Origin: Desulfocurvibacter africanus subsp. africanus DSM 2603
GTDB lineage: Bacteria; Desulfobacterota; Desulfovibrionia; Desulfovibrionales; Desulfovibrionaceae
NCBI RefSeq assembly: GCF_000422545.1
Contig: NZ_KE383873.1
Span: 1-64,000 of the forward strand
Direction of reading: 5' to 3'
DNA length: 64,000 nucleotides
Both the position numbers and the translations under genes were made by a program. Shown piece after piece: positions 37,527-46,490 of the stretch (its first letter is position 1; the number at the start of each line of letters is the position of its first letter). The notes under the pieces are model-generated. The model saw only the letters and a list, made by a program, of their open reading frames with translations. It was not told where the DNA came from and made no database searches.

Positions 37527-38168
37527 ATGAACGCGCACATACTCGTCATCGGTCCAGGAACGATTCAGAATCGCATGCTCGCCAAGTACATCGAGGACCA
37601 GATCGGAGCAGCGAGCGAATGCCGGCAGGAATTTTCTCAAGCAGACACTGCGCAGGTCGCGGATTCACGCAGGCCGCTTCTTCTTTGGGACTGTTTGAGC
37701 AACAATTTGCCCAAGTTTTGGACCATGTGCTCACAGCGCGCGGAAAACGGCAACGGGCCGTGCCTTGCGCTCATCAACGCGCCGCATGAATTGACACTGG
37801 AACTGCAGGCATTACGCAACGGCGCCGATGGACTGTTCCGGGAGTGCGACCCGCCGGATCTGCTCATCAAGGGTATTGCCTCCATCCTGCATGGCGACCT
37901 GTGGTACTCGCGAGAAGTGCTCTCGCGATTCGTGCGCGACGAACGCAAGGTGCGACCCCAGGCAACTCAATCGGCCGACACCTCGACCCTGACTCCCAGG
38001 GAGCGGGAGGTCCTGGAGCAGATCGCCGCAGGCGCGAGCAATGAGGAAATCGCCAAGAATCTCTTCATCAGCCCCAGTACGGTCAAGACCCACGCCTATA
38101 ACATCTACGCCAAGATACGAGTTCCTAACAGGATACAGGCGGCTCTATGGGCCGTGCAGAATTTGTAG
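37527..38168 (+). CDS. LuxR/CsgD-type transcriptional regulator with an atypical receiver domain
   Basis: A 213-residue DNA-binding protein. The C-terminal 65 residues are a clear LuxR-type helix-turn-helix: LTPREREVLEQIAAGASNEE, then IAKNLFISPSTVKTHAYNIY. The N-terminal ~135 residues have a receiver-like outline but lack the acidic pocket (ILVIGPG instead of VDD), have a lone Asp in LLLWDCLSN, Ala for the switch Thr (LALINAP) and no conserved Lys, resembling CsgD-type receivers that do not use standard phosphorylation. The start MNAHILVIG has an AAAAGGGG site. It stands alone, so its targets and partner are unknown. Confidence 0.85.
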   Translation: MNAHILVIGPGTIQNRMLAKYIEDQIGAASECRQEFSQADTAQVADSRRPLLLWDCLSNNLPKFWTMCSQRAENGNGPCLALINAPHELTLELQALRNGADGLFRECDPPDLLIKGIASILHGDLWYSREVLSRFVRDERKVRPQATQSADTSTLTPREREVLEQIAAGASNEEIAKNLFISPSTVKTHAYNIYAKIRVPNRIQAALWAVQNL

Positions 38169-38334
38169 CTAGTGTTCGGTTTCGGGCTTGCGCTGTCTGC
38201 TGAACAATACTCAGTGGTTTAAACGAGCGACAGGCCGAGCAATTGCGTCGCGTGACGGCCTCGTGCACATCAGTTCCATGGTGCGCGGGGCCGTCATCAA
38301 TTCTCCGAGCAAAAAGCCCTGCGTTGAGCCGGGC
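38169..38334. other. Intergenic region between convergent genes
   Basis: About 165 bp between the LuxR-like regulator and the convergent spermidine-synthase-like gene. No clear terminator with a T-run and no open frame was seen. Confidence 0.35.
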
Positions 38335-39813
38335 TCAGCGCAGGACCATGCCCAGGGCATATCTGTCCACGGGTGCGTACTCGTCGGTCAAGGGCGGCAG
38401 ATCCTCTGGGATGGGTCGCGTCCAGCGCTGGTCGAGCATGGCCTGCATGGCGGGGTCCGCGCTGGTCAGATCTGGCTCTCCGGCGGTGGTCAGGGCGACC
38501 AGGATCAGGTTCTGCACGGTCTCGCCGCTGTATGGCGAGCGCACCGGGAATACGAGCACCTGCGTGAAGGCCTGGCGCAGGGTGGCCAGTTGCGCGCGCA
38601 GGAGCTGGCCGGGCCGGCCTTCGATGGCCGAGATGGTGTTTATGACCGCCGCGCCGCCGTCGTGCAGGCTGGCGCGCAGGCTTTGGGCGGCCTCCAGCGT
38701 GGCCAGATGGAAGGGAATGGCATAGTGCGAGTTGAATACATCCACGAAGGCCAGATCGTACTTTTTTTCCGTTCGCTGCAGGAACGTGCGCGCGTCCTCG
38801 TGCACGATGCGCAGGCGCGGATCGTCATGCAAATCGAACCAGCGGCGGGCCAGGGCGGTCATGCCCGGGTCCAGTTCCACCACATCCAGCTTCATATCAG
38901 GATTCTGAGCCAGCAGATGGCGCGGGTATGAGTAGGCTCCGCCGCCGAGCATGAGCGCTTGCCGAGCATGGGGCACGAAGTGGCGGCCCATGTCGAAGAA
39001 TTTCGTATAGCGCAGGGCCAGCTCCAGCGTGTCGTCCAGGAACATAGCCGATTGGGTGCCGCCGGGGTTGGTGGTCATGGCCCGGATTGGCCGACCTGTT
39101 ATGGCGTCGTGGCCCGTGGTTACGCGGATGCGGTTGTAGCGCGTGTCCACGTCGGCAAGTCCGGCCTCGTCCAGTCCGGCACGCGCCGACAGGCTCAGCA
39201 TGAGCAGCGTGGCAAGGAAAGCCGCGCCGGCCGCACCCGCGATCTTGAAGGATGGCGCGGCCAGGATGGCCGTCAGGGCCAGGATGATGGCGATGACGAG
39301 CAAGGTGGTGGAGCTGCCCAGGAAGGCCACGAGCACGAAGCCGGACAGGAAGGTGCCCACGATGCTGCCCACAGTGGAGATGGCGTACAGTCTGCCCACC
39401 AACGCGCCGGAGGTGGCCAGCTCGCTTATGCGCAGGCGCACGGCATAGGGCGAGACCATGCCCAGGAGCACCGAGGGCGCGGCGAAGAGCAGCACGGTAG
39501 CCACTATGGAGCCCACGTAGATGTCCGGCATGGCCTTGCGCAGCACGGCCAGCAGCGGCCCGTTGACCATGGCCGTGAGGCCGATGCTCAGAGCCGCCAG
39601 CAGGATGATGCCGGCCAGGGCCTTGCGGTTGGGCGAGCGGTCGGCCAGTTTGCCGCCAAGCCAGTAACCCAGGCTCAGGCAGCCCAGGATGATGCCGATG
39701 AGGCTTGTCCAGACAATGATGGATGTGCCCATGTGCGGGGCCAGGATGCGCGAGCCGACCATTTCGAGCGCCATGACCATGGCTCCGCAAATGAAGACCA
39801 CCAGTTCGAGCAT
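38335..39813 (-). CDS. Membrane-anchored spermidine-synthase-like protein
   Basis: A 492-residue fusion. The first ~215 residues hold six to eight membrane helices (beginning LELVVFICGAMVMALEMVGS, with LGYWLGGKLADR). The cytoplasmic second half is a spermidine-synthase-like methyltransferase fold with the SAM loop LGGGAYSYPRHLL, an acidic strand end VVELDPGM and the DAR/DVF blocks HEDARTFLQ and LAFVDVFNSHYAIP. Bacterial fusions of this type are common but of unknown substrate; the key Asp of the aminopropyl site appears as D in FVDVF. The start at MLELVVF has GGGAGGA upstream. Repeat copy 5 lies 45 bp upstream of the start codon. Confidence 0.86.
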   Translation of the reverse strand: MLELVVFICGAMVMALEMVGSRILAPHMGTSIIVWTSLIGIILGCLSLGYWLGGKLADRSPNRKALAGIILLAALSIGLTAMVNGPLLAVLRKAMPDIYVGSIVATVLLFAAPSVLLGMVSPYAVRLRISELATSGALVGRLYAISTVGSIVGTFLSGFVLVAFLGSSTTLLVIAIILALTAILAAPSFKIAGAAGAAFLATLLMLSLSARAGLDEAGLADVDTRYNRIRVTTGHDAITGRPIRAMTTNPGGTQSAMFLDDTLELALRYTKFFDMGRHFVPHARQALMLGGGAYSYPRHLLAQNPDMKLDVVELDPGMTALARRWFDLHDDPRLRIVHEDARTFLQRTEKKYDLAFVDVFNSHYAIPFHLATLEAAQSLRASLHDGGAAVINTISAIEGRPGQLLRAQLATLRQAFTQVLVFPVRSPYSGETVQNLILVALTTAGEPDLTSADPAMQAMLDQRWTRPIPEDLPPLTDEYAPVDRYALGMVLR

Positions 39814-39857
39814 GACAAATCCTCCCGATAGCGCATGGTGCAAAATGATCGTGCATT

Positions 39858-39985
39858 TAGAGCATCTTGCTTTTGAAAATGCTCTGCAAGCCATACGTCG
39901 GCATGGCTTGCCGCCGTGTAGGCGTAGGCGCAATTCACTTGCGCCGTAAACGCCGGAGCGGGCGTCTTAAAAGCAATTTGCTCTA
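39858..39985 (-). repeat. Interspersed ~128-bp repeat, copy 5
   Basis: Complete minus-strand copy with TA-bounded ends. The central palindrome has one change that leaves a G-T pair on one strand (GTATGGC for GCATGGC). The spacer is GCCTACACGGC, closest to copies 2 and 3. It sits between the 5' end of the spermidine-synthase-like gene and the 3' end of the outer-membrane protein gene. Confidence 0.92.
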
Positions 39986-40059
39986 TAGGCCAAGCGGAAG
40001 CGGAATGTCACGAACTGATGGCCGCAGACGCTTCGAGATTGCCGTTGCCCACGCTATAA

Positions 40060-40085
40060 CCGGGAGAGGCGAACCCCTCTCCCGG
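40060..40085 (-). terminator. Hairpin after the outer-membrane protein gene
   Basis: CCGGGAGAGG and CCTCTCCCGG form a perfect 10-bp stem with a six-base loop just past the stop of the minus-strand gene at 40102. A weak TTATAG follows on that strand rather than a T-run. Confidence 0.6.
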
Positions 40086-40101
40086 TGAAAGAAAGGATAG
40101 C

Positions 40102-40878
40102 TCAGAAGCTGAACTGAATGCCCGTGGTGGTCAGGAATTCGGGCGACTCGTCGCCGAAGCCCGGTCCTCCACCGATGGCCACGGTGAGATTGGGCCGCAA
40201 TTGATAGCGCAGGCCGATTTCGGCCACGTTTTGCTCCTCATTCTTGACCTTGGTCTCCTCACGCCAGACGTCGGCCACGAAGACGAGATCCGGGGTCAAA
40301 CGCGCGCTCCAGCCCAGCACCGCGGCCCAGTGGTCCCGGCGCTCGTCGCTCAGGGGGGCGTCGTTGTGCATCCAGGATGCGTTGACGTGCAGCTGGTTGT
40401 AAAACAGCGAGTGGCCCAGGGTCTTGGTGGCCAGGAACTTAAGTTCCGTATCCACGCCCTCGCTGTCCTCGCCCGAAGGAAAGGTCAGCCGCCCCTTGAG
40501 GCCAAGGGCCGGAATCCACAGGCCTTCCTGGTTGAAGTTGTACAAACCTGAAAGATTGATGTCGCCGCTGCCTCGGCCGTCGGAATTGCCGAGCAGGAAT
40601 GGCGCGGACAGCTCGACCTCGGCGTTGCGCCATACGCCGACTTCCAGGATGGGCTCCAGGAGGAATTCATTATCGCCCCCGTCCGTGCGTGTGTAGCGGT
40701 ACACGCCCTGGAATTCTCGATTGCGGTAGGGCGTGGCGTAGGCGTCCTCCACGCGTAGCGGAATGTTGTCGTCGATCTTGTCATGATCGTGGGCCGTGGC
40801 CGAGGACGGCAGCGCGATGGCGGCCACCGCGAGGATCATGGCCAAGATCCTGATGGCAAGTAGCGGATGCGTCGTCAT
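40102..40878 (-). CDS. Predicted outer-membrane beta-barrel protein (phenol MetA-pathway / transporter-like)
   Basis: A 258-residue exported protein. A signal peptide ends near SATAHDHD. The mature part alternates short hydrophobic strands with polar turns (GVWRNAEVELSAPFLLGNSD, IPALGLKGRLTFPSGEDSEG) and ends in Phe (TTTGIQFSF), the usual signal for insertion by the BAM machinery. The pattern resembles the PF13557-type family annotated as phenol-degradation MetA-pathway proteins or transporters, whose function is not established. The downstream end of the upstream exported-protein gene is only 13 bp away, so both form an operon. Confidence 0.75.
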   Translation of the reverse strand: MTTHPLLAIRILAMILAVAAIALPSSATAHDHDKIDDNIPLRVEDAYATPYRNREFQGVYRYTRTDGGDNEFLLEPILEVGVWRNAEVELSAPFLLGNSDGRGSGDINLSGLYNFNQEGLWIPALGLKGRLTFPSGEDSEGVDTELKFLATKTLGHSLFYNQLHVNASWMHNDAPLSDERRDHWAAVLGWSARLTPDLVFVADVWREETKVKNEEQNVAEIGLRYQLRPNLTVAIGGGPGFGDESPEFLTTTGIQFSF

Positions 40879-40891
40879 ATTGTGTCCCCCC

Positions 40892-42271
40892 TTAGCGCAT
40901 GGTGGCGGCTTCGGCCTTGATCGCCTGGAATGGAGAAACCGGCGGGACCGGGTCGTCGGCCATGGATATGGGCTGCGCGTCAGGCATGTCGCCGTACTTG
41001 CGATGCCAGCCTTGGAGCATGGTCTCGACCATCTGTTTCGGTGTTTCGCCGGGCCGCATGGCCTCGGGCGCCATGCGCATGTCGGGCATAATCGTCTTCA
41101 TGGCATCGTGCAGCGAACCAGCCAATTCGCCCTGCTGCAGACCGGGCCTAAGTTTCATGCGTAGCTGCTCGGACATGCGGCGGTGTTGGCTTTCGTCCAT
41201 GGCCATGCCTCGAGGCATCATCATAGGCATCATCTCATCCCACATTTCCAGCATGATGCGGGTCATGGCTCCGTCCGTTCCGCGCATCCAGTCATGGTAC
41301 ACGCGCGGATCCATGTCCGGGTAGGGCAGGGCGAACTTGCGCGCGAGCTTCTCGTCCCCCGGCTGATGGCTCATGGCCCGGATGACCCGATACAGCTCTT
41401 CACGCTGCTCATCCGGGCTCCAGGCGTCATAGGCCAGAATGTCATAGGCTATGCCGTGGAGCATGTGCAGGTTGTCGAAGATGTTGGCCGACTCGGGTGA
41501 CATGCGGCTGTAACGCGGCATGGCCTCGCGGGACAGGAGCATGCGCAGCGGCCGGTCGCGCAGGACCTGCTCGTAATAGGTCTTATTGGTGGCATCGAGC
41601 ATGGCCTGCTGGGCCTCTCCGTTGCCGGCGAGCATGAGCGCCTCGTAGATGACCGGATGCCACCAGTGGGCAGCGTAGAAGAAGTTGTTGGACTGCGGGT
41701 AGTGGTTGCGGAACAGGCTGAAGTAAGGCTTCATCATCACCGCGGCCCGGCGCATGGTCACGTCCAGCGGCGCTTCGCTCATGGGCAGGTCGAGCTGGTC
41801 CTGGTAGTAGGCCACGGCGCGGTCGGTCCACTCCTTCTTCTCCTGCCAGGGGATGCCTTCGTCCGACAGGATATCATAGGTCTGCTCGTGGTGCATGTGC
41901 GTCCAGTCGATGCTGCGCAACAGCCGCCAGGCGAACTGGTTGGTATATGGCGCATAGTAGTCCATCTTGGGTTCGGTGCGCGGCGGGTTGAACAGCATGT
42001 CCAGGTACATGGCGTCGGAGGCCTGGTCGGTTTTGACGTGTTCTTCCATGGGCCTTAACGCCAGCAGGTCATGCTGGATGCCGTGGGCGAAATGGATGGA
42101 CGACGAAATTCGGTAGCTGTGGTTGTGGCGCTGGTAGAAGTCGAAATTATAAGGTCCGCGCAGGTAGGAGACCTCGTCGCGCTGCTCTATGTGCATGGCC
42201 GAGGCGGGCCCGGTCGCGAACAGTGCGAGAAGGACCGCCGCCCCCAAGGTTCGCAATGCCTGTCTTATCAT
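40892..42271 (-). CDS. Exported Met/His-rich protein of unknown function
   Basis: A 459-residue protein with a classical signal peptide (cleavage near GPASA-MHIEQ). The mature protein is mainly helical and unusually rich in Met, His and Tyr: YDILSDEGIPWQ, FFYAAHWWHPVIYEALMLAG, IRIMLEMWDEMMPMMMPRGM-type runs (part: EMWDEMMPMMMPRGMAMD) and a Met-rich tail (MKTIMPDMRMAPEAMRPGE). Such clusters often bind copper or iron, but no known fold or metal motif is recognised. It lies 13 bp upstream of the outer-membrane protein gene, so the two likely work together in the envelope. A GGAGGG site precedes the ATG. Its stop is followed by the partner gene, and the hemerythrin-like gene lies about 195 bp upstream. 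Confidence 0.7.
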   Translation of the reverse strand: MIRQALRTLGAAVLLALFATGPASAMHIEQRDEVSYLRGPYNFDFYQRHNHSYRISSSIHFAHGIQHDLLALRPMEEHVKTDQASDAMYLDMLFNPPRTEPKMDYYAPYTNQFAWRLLRSIDWTHMHHEQTYDILSDEGIPWQEKKEWTDRAVAYYQDQLDLPMSEAPLDVTMRRAAVMMKPYFSLFRNHYPQSNNFFYAAHWWHPVIYEALMLAGNGEAQQAMLDATNKTYYEQVLRDRPLRMLLSREAMPRYSRMSPESANIFDNLHMLHGIAYDILAYDAWSPDEQREELYRVIRAMSHQPGDEKLARKFALPYPDMDPRVYHDWMRGTDGAMTRIMLEMWDEMMPMMMPRGMAMDESQHRRMSEQLRMKLRPGLQQGELAGSLHDAMKTIMPDMRMAPEAMRPGETPKQMVETMLQGWHRKYGDMPDAQPISMADDPVPPVSPFQAIKAEAATMR

Positions 42272-42465
42272 GGTCCCTCCCTGGTAAGGTCGAATAGGGT
42301 CACCTCATCAGCAAAGGAAGCATGCATCAGCAGGCAAGACCATGATAAATGGGCGCCCGTTTCCACAGGCCGCGAACGCGGGTTCCCGTCTACGCGTGCG
42401 GACGGGGGGCGGATGGAATGGTGGGTGGCGTCCCGAAGGGCTTTCGTACTCTAGGAAGTATGCCG

Positions 42466-42921
42466 TTACACCTCGCGGGCCATGCGCCGGCGCAGATCGA
42501 ACATGGTCCGTTCCAGGCGCTCGCCCAGGGTCTCGGCTTCCTCGGGCGTTATGATCCGCCCGAGCCAGGGCAGCATCTCGTGCTCCTTCCATTCAAGGTG
42601 TTGGAGTACCTGGCCGTGCAGGCGCTCGATGATGAACTGGTATTCGCTCCTGTGCGGCGGCTGAGTGAGCAACTCATCGAGCGTGTCCAGTATCTCGCGG
42701 CCGTCCTGCGCCGTACGCTCGGCGGCTTCGGGCCGTCCGTAAAAACGCAGCTCCGGAAGCAGGATGTCTTCCTCGGCTTGCTGGCCGGCGCGGATCTGGA
42801 TGCGCGCTTGGTTGACCAGGAGTTCACGTTCGGCGGGATCGCTTGATGTGGTGTCCTCAAGCTTGCGCAGTATCTTGAGCAGCTTGGCGTCTTCGCGCTT
42901 GAGCAGCGTGACGGCGTCCAT
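42466..42921 (-). CDS. Hemerythrin-like (HHE) domain protein, degenerate metal site
   Basis: A 151-residue four-helix-bundle protein. The second half keeps HGQVLQHLEWKEHEMLPWLG, which matches the third/fourth helix His/Glu ligands of the HHE family. In the first half, positions that are His in typical members appear as Asp (LLKREDAKLLKIL) and Gly/Gln (AGQQAEEDILLPEL), so a full di-iron site is doubtful. These domains usually sense or carry oxygen, NO or iron. The start MDAVTLLKRED has GAGGAGG upstream. The sigma-54 regulator gene follows about 105 bp downstream on the same strand (43027 is past its promoter side), so common control is possible. Confidence 0.72.
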   Translation of the reverse strand: MDAVTLLKREDAKLLKILRKLEDTTSSDPAERELLVNQARIQIRAGQQAEEDILLPELRFYGRPEAAERTAQDGREILDTLDELLTQPPHRSEYQFIIERLHGQVLQHLEWKEHEMLPWLGRIITPEEAETLGERLERTMFDLRRRMAREV

Positions 42922-43026
42922 TGCGTCCTCCTCGGATGCTTGCCGGACGCGGACATATCCGGTCCGGAGCCGCAAGCATAGCCGACTTGTGCAGGAAGGG
43001 AAGGCCTTGGGCCTGTCGAAGTGTTT

Positions 43027-44460
43027 TTAGCGGCGGATCAGGCCGTGCTTTTTGAGCTTGTATTGCAGGGTGCGCCGGCTGATGCCCAGGGCGTCGGCGG
43101 TGCGCTCGCGGTGACCGTCATGCGCCTCCAGCGCCTGGACCAGGGCTTGGCGCTCGGCTTCGTCCAAGGATGAATCGAACGGTCCGGCGAGTACCGGAGA
43201 GTGTTCCGGCGAATCCTGGAGCGCACGCGTTTCGCGCTCCACGAGGACCTCGCGGTCAAGGCTGGCCTCGCGCACATGGGCCGGCAGCAGGTCGGGCGTG
43301 AGCACGTCGGCACGGGCCAGGATGAGCGCTCGCTCCAGCACATTCTCCAATTCGCGCACGTTGCCCGGCCAATCATGGCCGGAGAGCGCTTCCAGGAAAT
43401 CGGGCGAGACCGTGCGCACTTCCTTGCGGTTCTTGCGGCCCAGCTTGCGCAAAAGATAGCTGGTCAGTATGGGCAGATCCTCCAGCCGCTCGCGCAGGGG
43501 GGGGATGCGCAGCTCCAGGACATTGAGCCGAAAGAAGAGATCCTCGCGAAAGCGGCCCTCGCGCACCTCCTGCCGCAGGTCGCGATTGGTGGCCGCGATG
43601 ATGCGCACATCCGTCTCCACGGAACGCACCGAGCCCAGGGGCTCCACCACGCGTTCCTGGATGGCGCGCAGGAGCTTGGGCTGCAACTGCAGGGGCAGCT
43701 CCCCGATTTCGTCCAGGAAGAGCGTGCCGCCTTGAGCTAGTTGAAAGCGCCCCGGCTTGTCCTTGACCGCGCCGGTGAACGCGCCGCGTACGTAGCCGAA
43801 CAGCTCGCTTTCCAGTAAATCCGCGGGCAGGGCCGCGCAGTTGACCTTGACCAGCGGGCCGTTCTTGCGGCCGCTCAAGGCGTGCAGCCGCTCGGCCACG
43901 AGTTCCTTGCCCGTGCCCGACTCACCCAGGATGAGCACCGTGGCCTCGCTGGGTGCCACCTGCTCGATAAGCTCTTCCAGCCGGCGCATGGCCGGGCCTT
44001 GGCCGATGATCTCCGGCCCGCTCTGGATCTCCCCGCGCAGCCGCTCGTTCTCGCGCAACAGCTGGCCGTACTGCCAGGCCTTGTCCAGCACGGCTTCCAG
44101 CTCGTCGTTGTCTGCAGGTTTGGTCAGGTAGTCGTAAGCGCCTTTCTTCATGGCTTCCACGGCCGAGCCCACGCTGCCGAAGGCGGTGAGCATCACCACG
44201 GGCAGGCCCGGCCTCAGTTCGCGCAGAGAGCGCAGGATGGCCAGTCCGTCCATGTCCGGCAGGCGCATGTCCAGGAGCACCACATCGGGAGCGGGCCCGG
44301 AGCGCAGGATGCGCAGGGCCGAGCCGCCGTCGGCCGCCTCGGCTACGCGCCAGCCGTTGTCTTCCAGCACGGCCCGGACCATGAGCCTGTGGCCCGGTTC
44401 GTCGTCCACCACGAGGACGCTTCGTTCATCCTGGATCTCGTCGCCTTGCGCAGTCGTCAT
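43027..44460 (-). CDS. Sigma-54-dependent response regulator (NtrC/ZraR family)
   Basis: A 477-residue transcription activator. The N-terminal receiver has the acidic pair VVDDE and phospho-Asp in VVLLDMRLPDMDG; the central AAA+ domain has Walker A GESGTGKE, the sigma-54 contact loop YVRGAFTGAVKDK and Walker B LFLDEIGELPL; the C-terminal Fis-type helix-turn-helix is RTADALGISRRTLQYKLKKH. It activates promoters of the GG/GC (-24/-12) type. No kinase gene is adjacent. The Zra-like sensor kinase at 51.8-53.6 kb and the sigma-54-like promoter before the ZraP-like gene make this a plausible, unproven partner. Confidence 0.95.
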   Translation of the reverse strand: MTTAQGDEIQDERSVLVVDDEPGHRLMVRAVLEDNGWRVAEAADGGSALRILRSGPAPDVVLLDMRLPDMDGLAILRSLRELRPGLPVVMLTAFGSVGSAVEAMKKGAYDYLTKPADNDELEAVLDKAWQYGQLLRENERLRGEIQSGPEIIGQGPAMRRLEELIEQVAPSEATVLILGESGTGKELVAERLHALSGRKNGPLVKVNCAALPADLLESELFGYVRGAFTGAVKDKPGRFQLAQGGTLFLDEIGELPLQLQPKLLRAIQERVVEPLGSVRSVETDVRIIAATNRDLRQEVREGRFREDLFFRLNVLELRIPPLRERLEDLPILTSYLLRKLGRKNRKEVRTVSPDFLEALSGHDWPGNVRELENVLERALILARADVLTPDLLPAHVREASLDREVLVERETRALQDSPEHSPVLAGPFDSSLDEAERQALVQALEAHDGHRERTADALGISRRTLQYKLKKHGLIRR

Positions 44461-44817
44461 GCCCTTTCTCCGCGTTGACTGCGGCGGAGCATCCGCCGCT
44501 TACCTCGTTTACCCTCTTGTCCCGCGAAACGGAACAGCCAAGCGCCGCTGCGGGTCTCGACGCATCATGACCAGACGAGCGCCATTTAGCGCGACGTGGC
44601 GCTCACTTCTGAAGCTACTACTGATTACAAAACATTTCGTTAGCTGAAACATTGCAGGTAAAGATTTATCTCCAAACAGTCGATTAAAGTAACACAGACC
44701 ACTTTCATCGAGATGACGGGCGCGAATGCTGCTTGCCGCACTGGCCGTGCCATGTGCGCGCACAGCAGAGTTGCATCGGTTCGTGCCTTCACCCTTGCTC
44801 CACGGATGGAGTCGATC
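44461..44817. other. Divergent intergenic region between the sigma-54 regulator and the TraF-like gene
   Basis: About 355 bp without a supported gene. It contains a dyad GAGCGCCA ... TGGCGCTC (44577..44604, 8-bp arms, 12-base loop) and a stretch of lower GC (44605-44700). No convincing -24/-12 or -35/-10 promoter was found by eye. Confidence 0.4.
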
Positions 44818-46374
44818 ATGCATCGCATCAGTTCTCGTGCATTGCGGTTGGCCGTCGGCGCGGCACTTTCGGGCGTGCTTGCGTTGCCCAGCACGGCCCT
44901 GGCTTTGGACACCTTTTTCGTAGGCCCGCGCGCCATGGGCATGGCCGGAGCCAATGTGGCCTCGGTGACGGATACCACGGCCCAGTATTACAACCCCGCG
45001 GCATTTGGCTTCTTCGGCATGGTCGGCAGCGAGATGGACAAGAAGGGGAAGACCGTGGAAAAGCGGCTGACCTCCGACAACAACAACGTCGGCCGCAAGG
45101 ACTGGGGCTGGGATGTCGTCTCTGCCGGCGGCGGCATACGCGCGCATAACGACCTTGGCGACATCATCAACGACCTCGCGGGCGTCGACCTTGATGAAAT
45201 CGAGAACGGCGTGCAGACCAAGGACGAACTGGACGATCTCATTCTTCTGGCTAACAAGCTGGAACTCCTCGAGAACCCTGGCAACGGCCTGACCGCCAGC
45301 GTAAACGGTGGCACGGCCCTGCGCGCCGGCAGCTTTTGTCTTGGCGTGCGCGGTTACGGCCAGGGTGCCGTGCATGTGCTTGGCGATATCGACACGACGA
45401 ACCTGGGCATCGAAGCCACCGATATGACCGACCTGAGTGGCCAGATCGTGTCCGCAGCGAACTCCGCGGGCTACAGCACTGACCCTGGGCAGGTCAGCTT
45501 GCTTACGGCGGATCAGGTCACCATTCTGACAAACGCAGGCTTCACTCCCGCAGCCATTGCGGCCATCGACAGTGCGGCGCAGGAGCAGGGCATCACGCAA
45601 CAAGACATCGCTCCCCTGGTCTCCACCATGGAGGACGTTGCCCAGGCCACCAGTTCTTCAAGCGGAAGCCTTGATGACAACCAGACCACGGTGCTCGTGT
45701 CGGGCTTCGGCCTGGCCGAGGTCCCTCTATCCTTCGGCTACGCCTTCAACGAATACATCTCCGTGGGCGGCAACATCAAGGCCATGATGGGCCGCGTATA
45801 CGCCACCGAGGTGCGTGTTTTCGATTCGGAGACCGAGGAGATCTTCTCGGAGGCGGAGGAGAGCTACGAGGAGTCCATGAACTTCGGCGTGGATCTGGGC
45901 GTCATGGGCCGCGTGCGCTGGTTCCAGGCCGGCATCGTGGGCCGCAATCTCAACTCGCCCAAGTTCAAGGGCCCGGAGATCACCCGCAGGGACGGCACGG
46001 TGGTCCAGTTCGAGGACGTGACCGTCAAACCCCAATTCGCGGCTGGTTTGGCTTTAATTCCCTTCGAGACGTTCACCATAGAGGCCGACATCGACCTGAA
46101 CAAGAACGAGACCGCTCTGGAAGGCTATGAGACGCAGTTCGTGCGCGTGGGCGCCGAATGGGACATCCTCCGTTTCCTGGCCCTGCGCGGTGGATTCTAC
46201 ACCAACCTGGCCGAGGACGACATCGGCATAGTCTACACCGCGGGCCTTGGCCTCAATCTCTGGGCCGTACGCCTGGACGTGGGCGGCGCTTTCTCTGCTA
46301 AGACGATGGAATATGACGGCAATGACATCCCTAAGGAGATGCAGCTCGTGGCCGGCCTGAGCATCGACTTCTAA
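44818..46374 (+). CDS. TraF-like (TraF_2) outer-membrane protein
   Basis: A 518-residue exported protein. A signal peptide (LALPSTALA-LDTFFV) is followed by VGPRAMGMAGANVASVTDTT and AQYYNPAAFGF, the pattern of the family annotated as conjugal transfer protein TraF (PF13729), a FadL/OMPP1-like barrel. A central helical, Asp/Asn/Ser-rich insert (about 130-300) precedes the C-terminal barrel strands, ending in Phe (LVAGLSIDF). Despite the name, no conjugation genes are nearby. The start MHRISSRA has GGAG six bases upstream. It ends at a strong bidirectional terminator. Confidence 0.83.
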   Translation: MHRISSRALRLAVGAALSGVLALPSTALALDTFFVGPRAMGMAGANVASVTDTTAQYYNPAAFGFFGMVGSEMDKKGKTVEKRLTSDNNNVGRKDWGWDVVSAGGGIRAHNDLGDIINDLAGVDLDEIENGVQTKDELDDLILLANKLELLENPGNGLTASVNGGTALRAGSFCLGVRGYGQGAVHVLGDIDTTNLGIEATDMTDLSGQIVSAANSAGYSTDPGQVSLLTADQVTILTNAGFTPAAIAAIDSAAQEQGITQQDIAPLVSTMEDVAQATSSSSGSLDDNQTTVLVSGFGLAEVPLSFGYAFNEYISVGGNIKAMMGRVYATEVRVFDSETEEIFSEAEESYEESMNFGVDLGVMGRVRWFQAGIVGRNLNSPKFKGPEITRRDGTVVQFEDVTVKPQFAAGLALIPFETFTIEADIDLNKNETALEGYETQFVRVGAEWDILRFLALRGGFYTNLAEDDIGIVYTAGLGLNLWAVRLDVGGAFSAKTMEYDGNDIPKEMQLVAGLSIDF

Positions 46375-46430
46375 CCACGTTTCATCTTCGCTCGGGTAGC
46401 TAGGCTGCCTGGCGGAACAGCGCACAATGC

Positions 46431-46464
46431 AAGAGGCCCCGGAAGTGATTCCGGGGCCTCTTGT
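46431..46464. terminator. Bidirectional terminator between convergent genes
   Basis: CAAGAGGCCCCGGAA and TTCCGGGGCCTCTTG form a perfect 15-bp stem with a GTGA loop, placed between the convergent ends of the TraF-like gene and the VWA lipoprotein gene. Confidence 0.85.
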
Positions 46465-46490
46465 CATAGTTATATTCTTGCACGCTACGG

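Noticed and set aside
42300-42340. Sigma-54-like match before the Met/His-rich exported protein gene
   Set aside because: The -12 TTGC is present but the essential GG of the -24 element is missing (TGCATG instead of TGGCAC).
44713-44817. Upstream extension of the TraF-like protein
   Set aside because: The extra 35 residues lack homology-like features and would bury the clear signal peptide; the internal ATG has its own GGAG.
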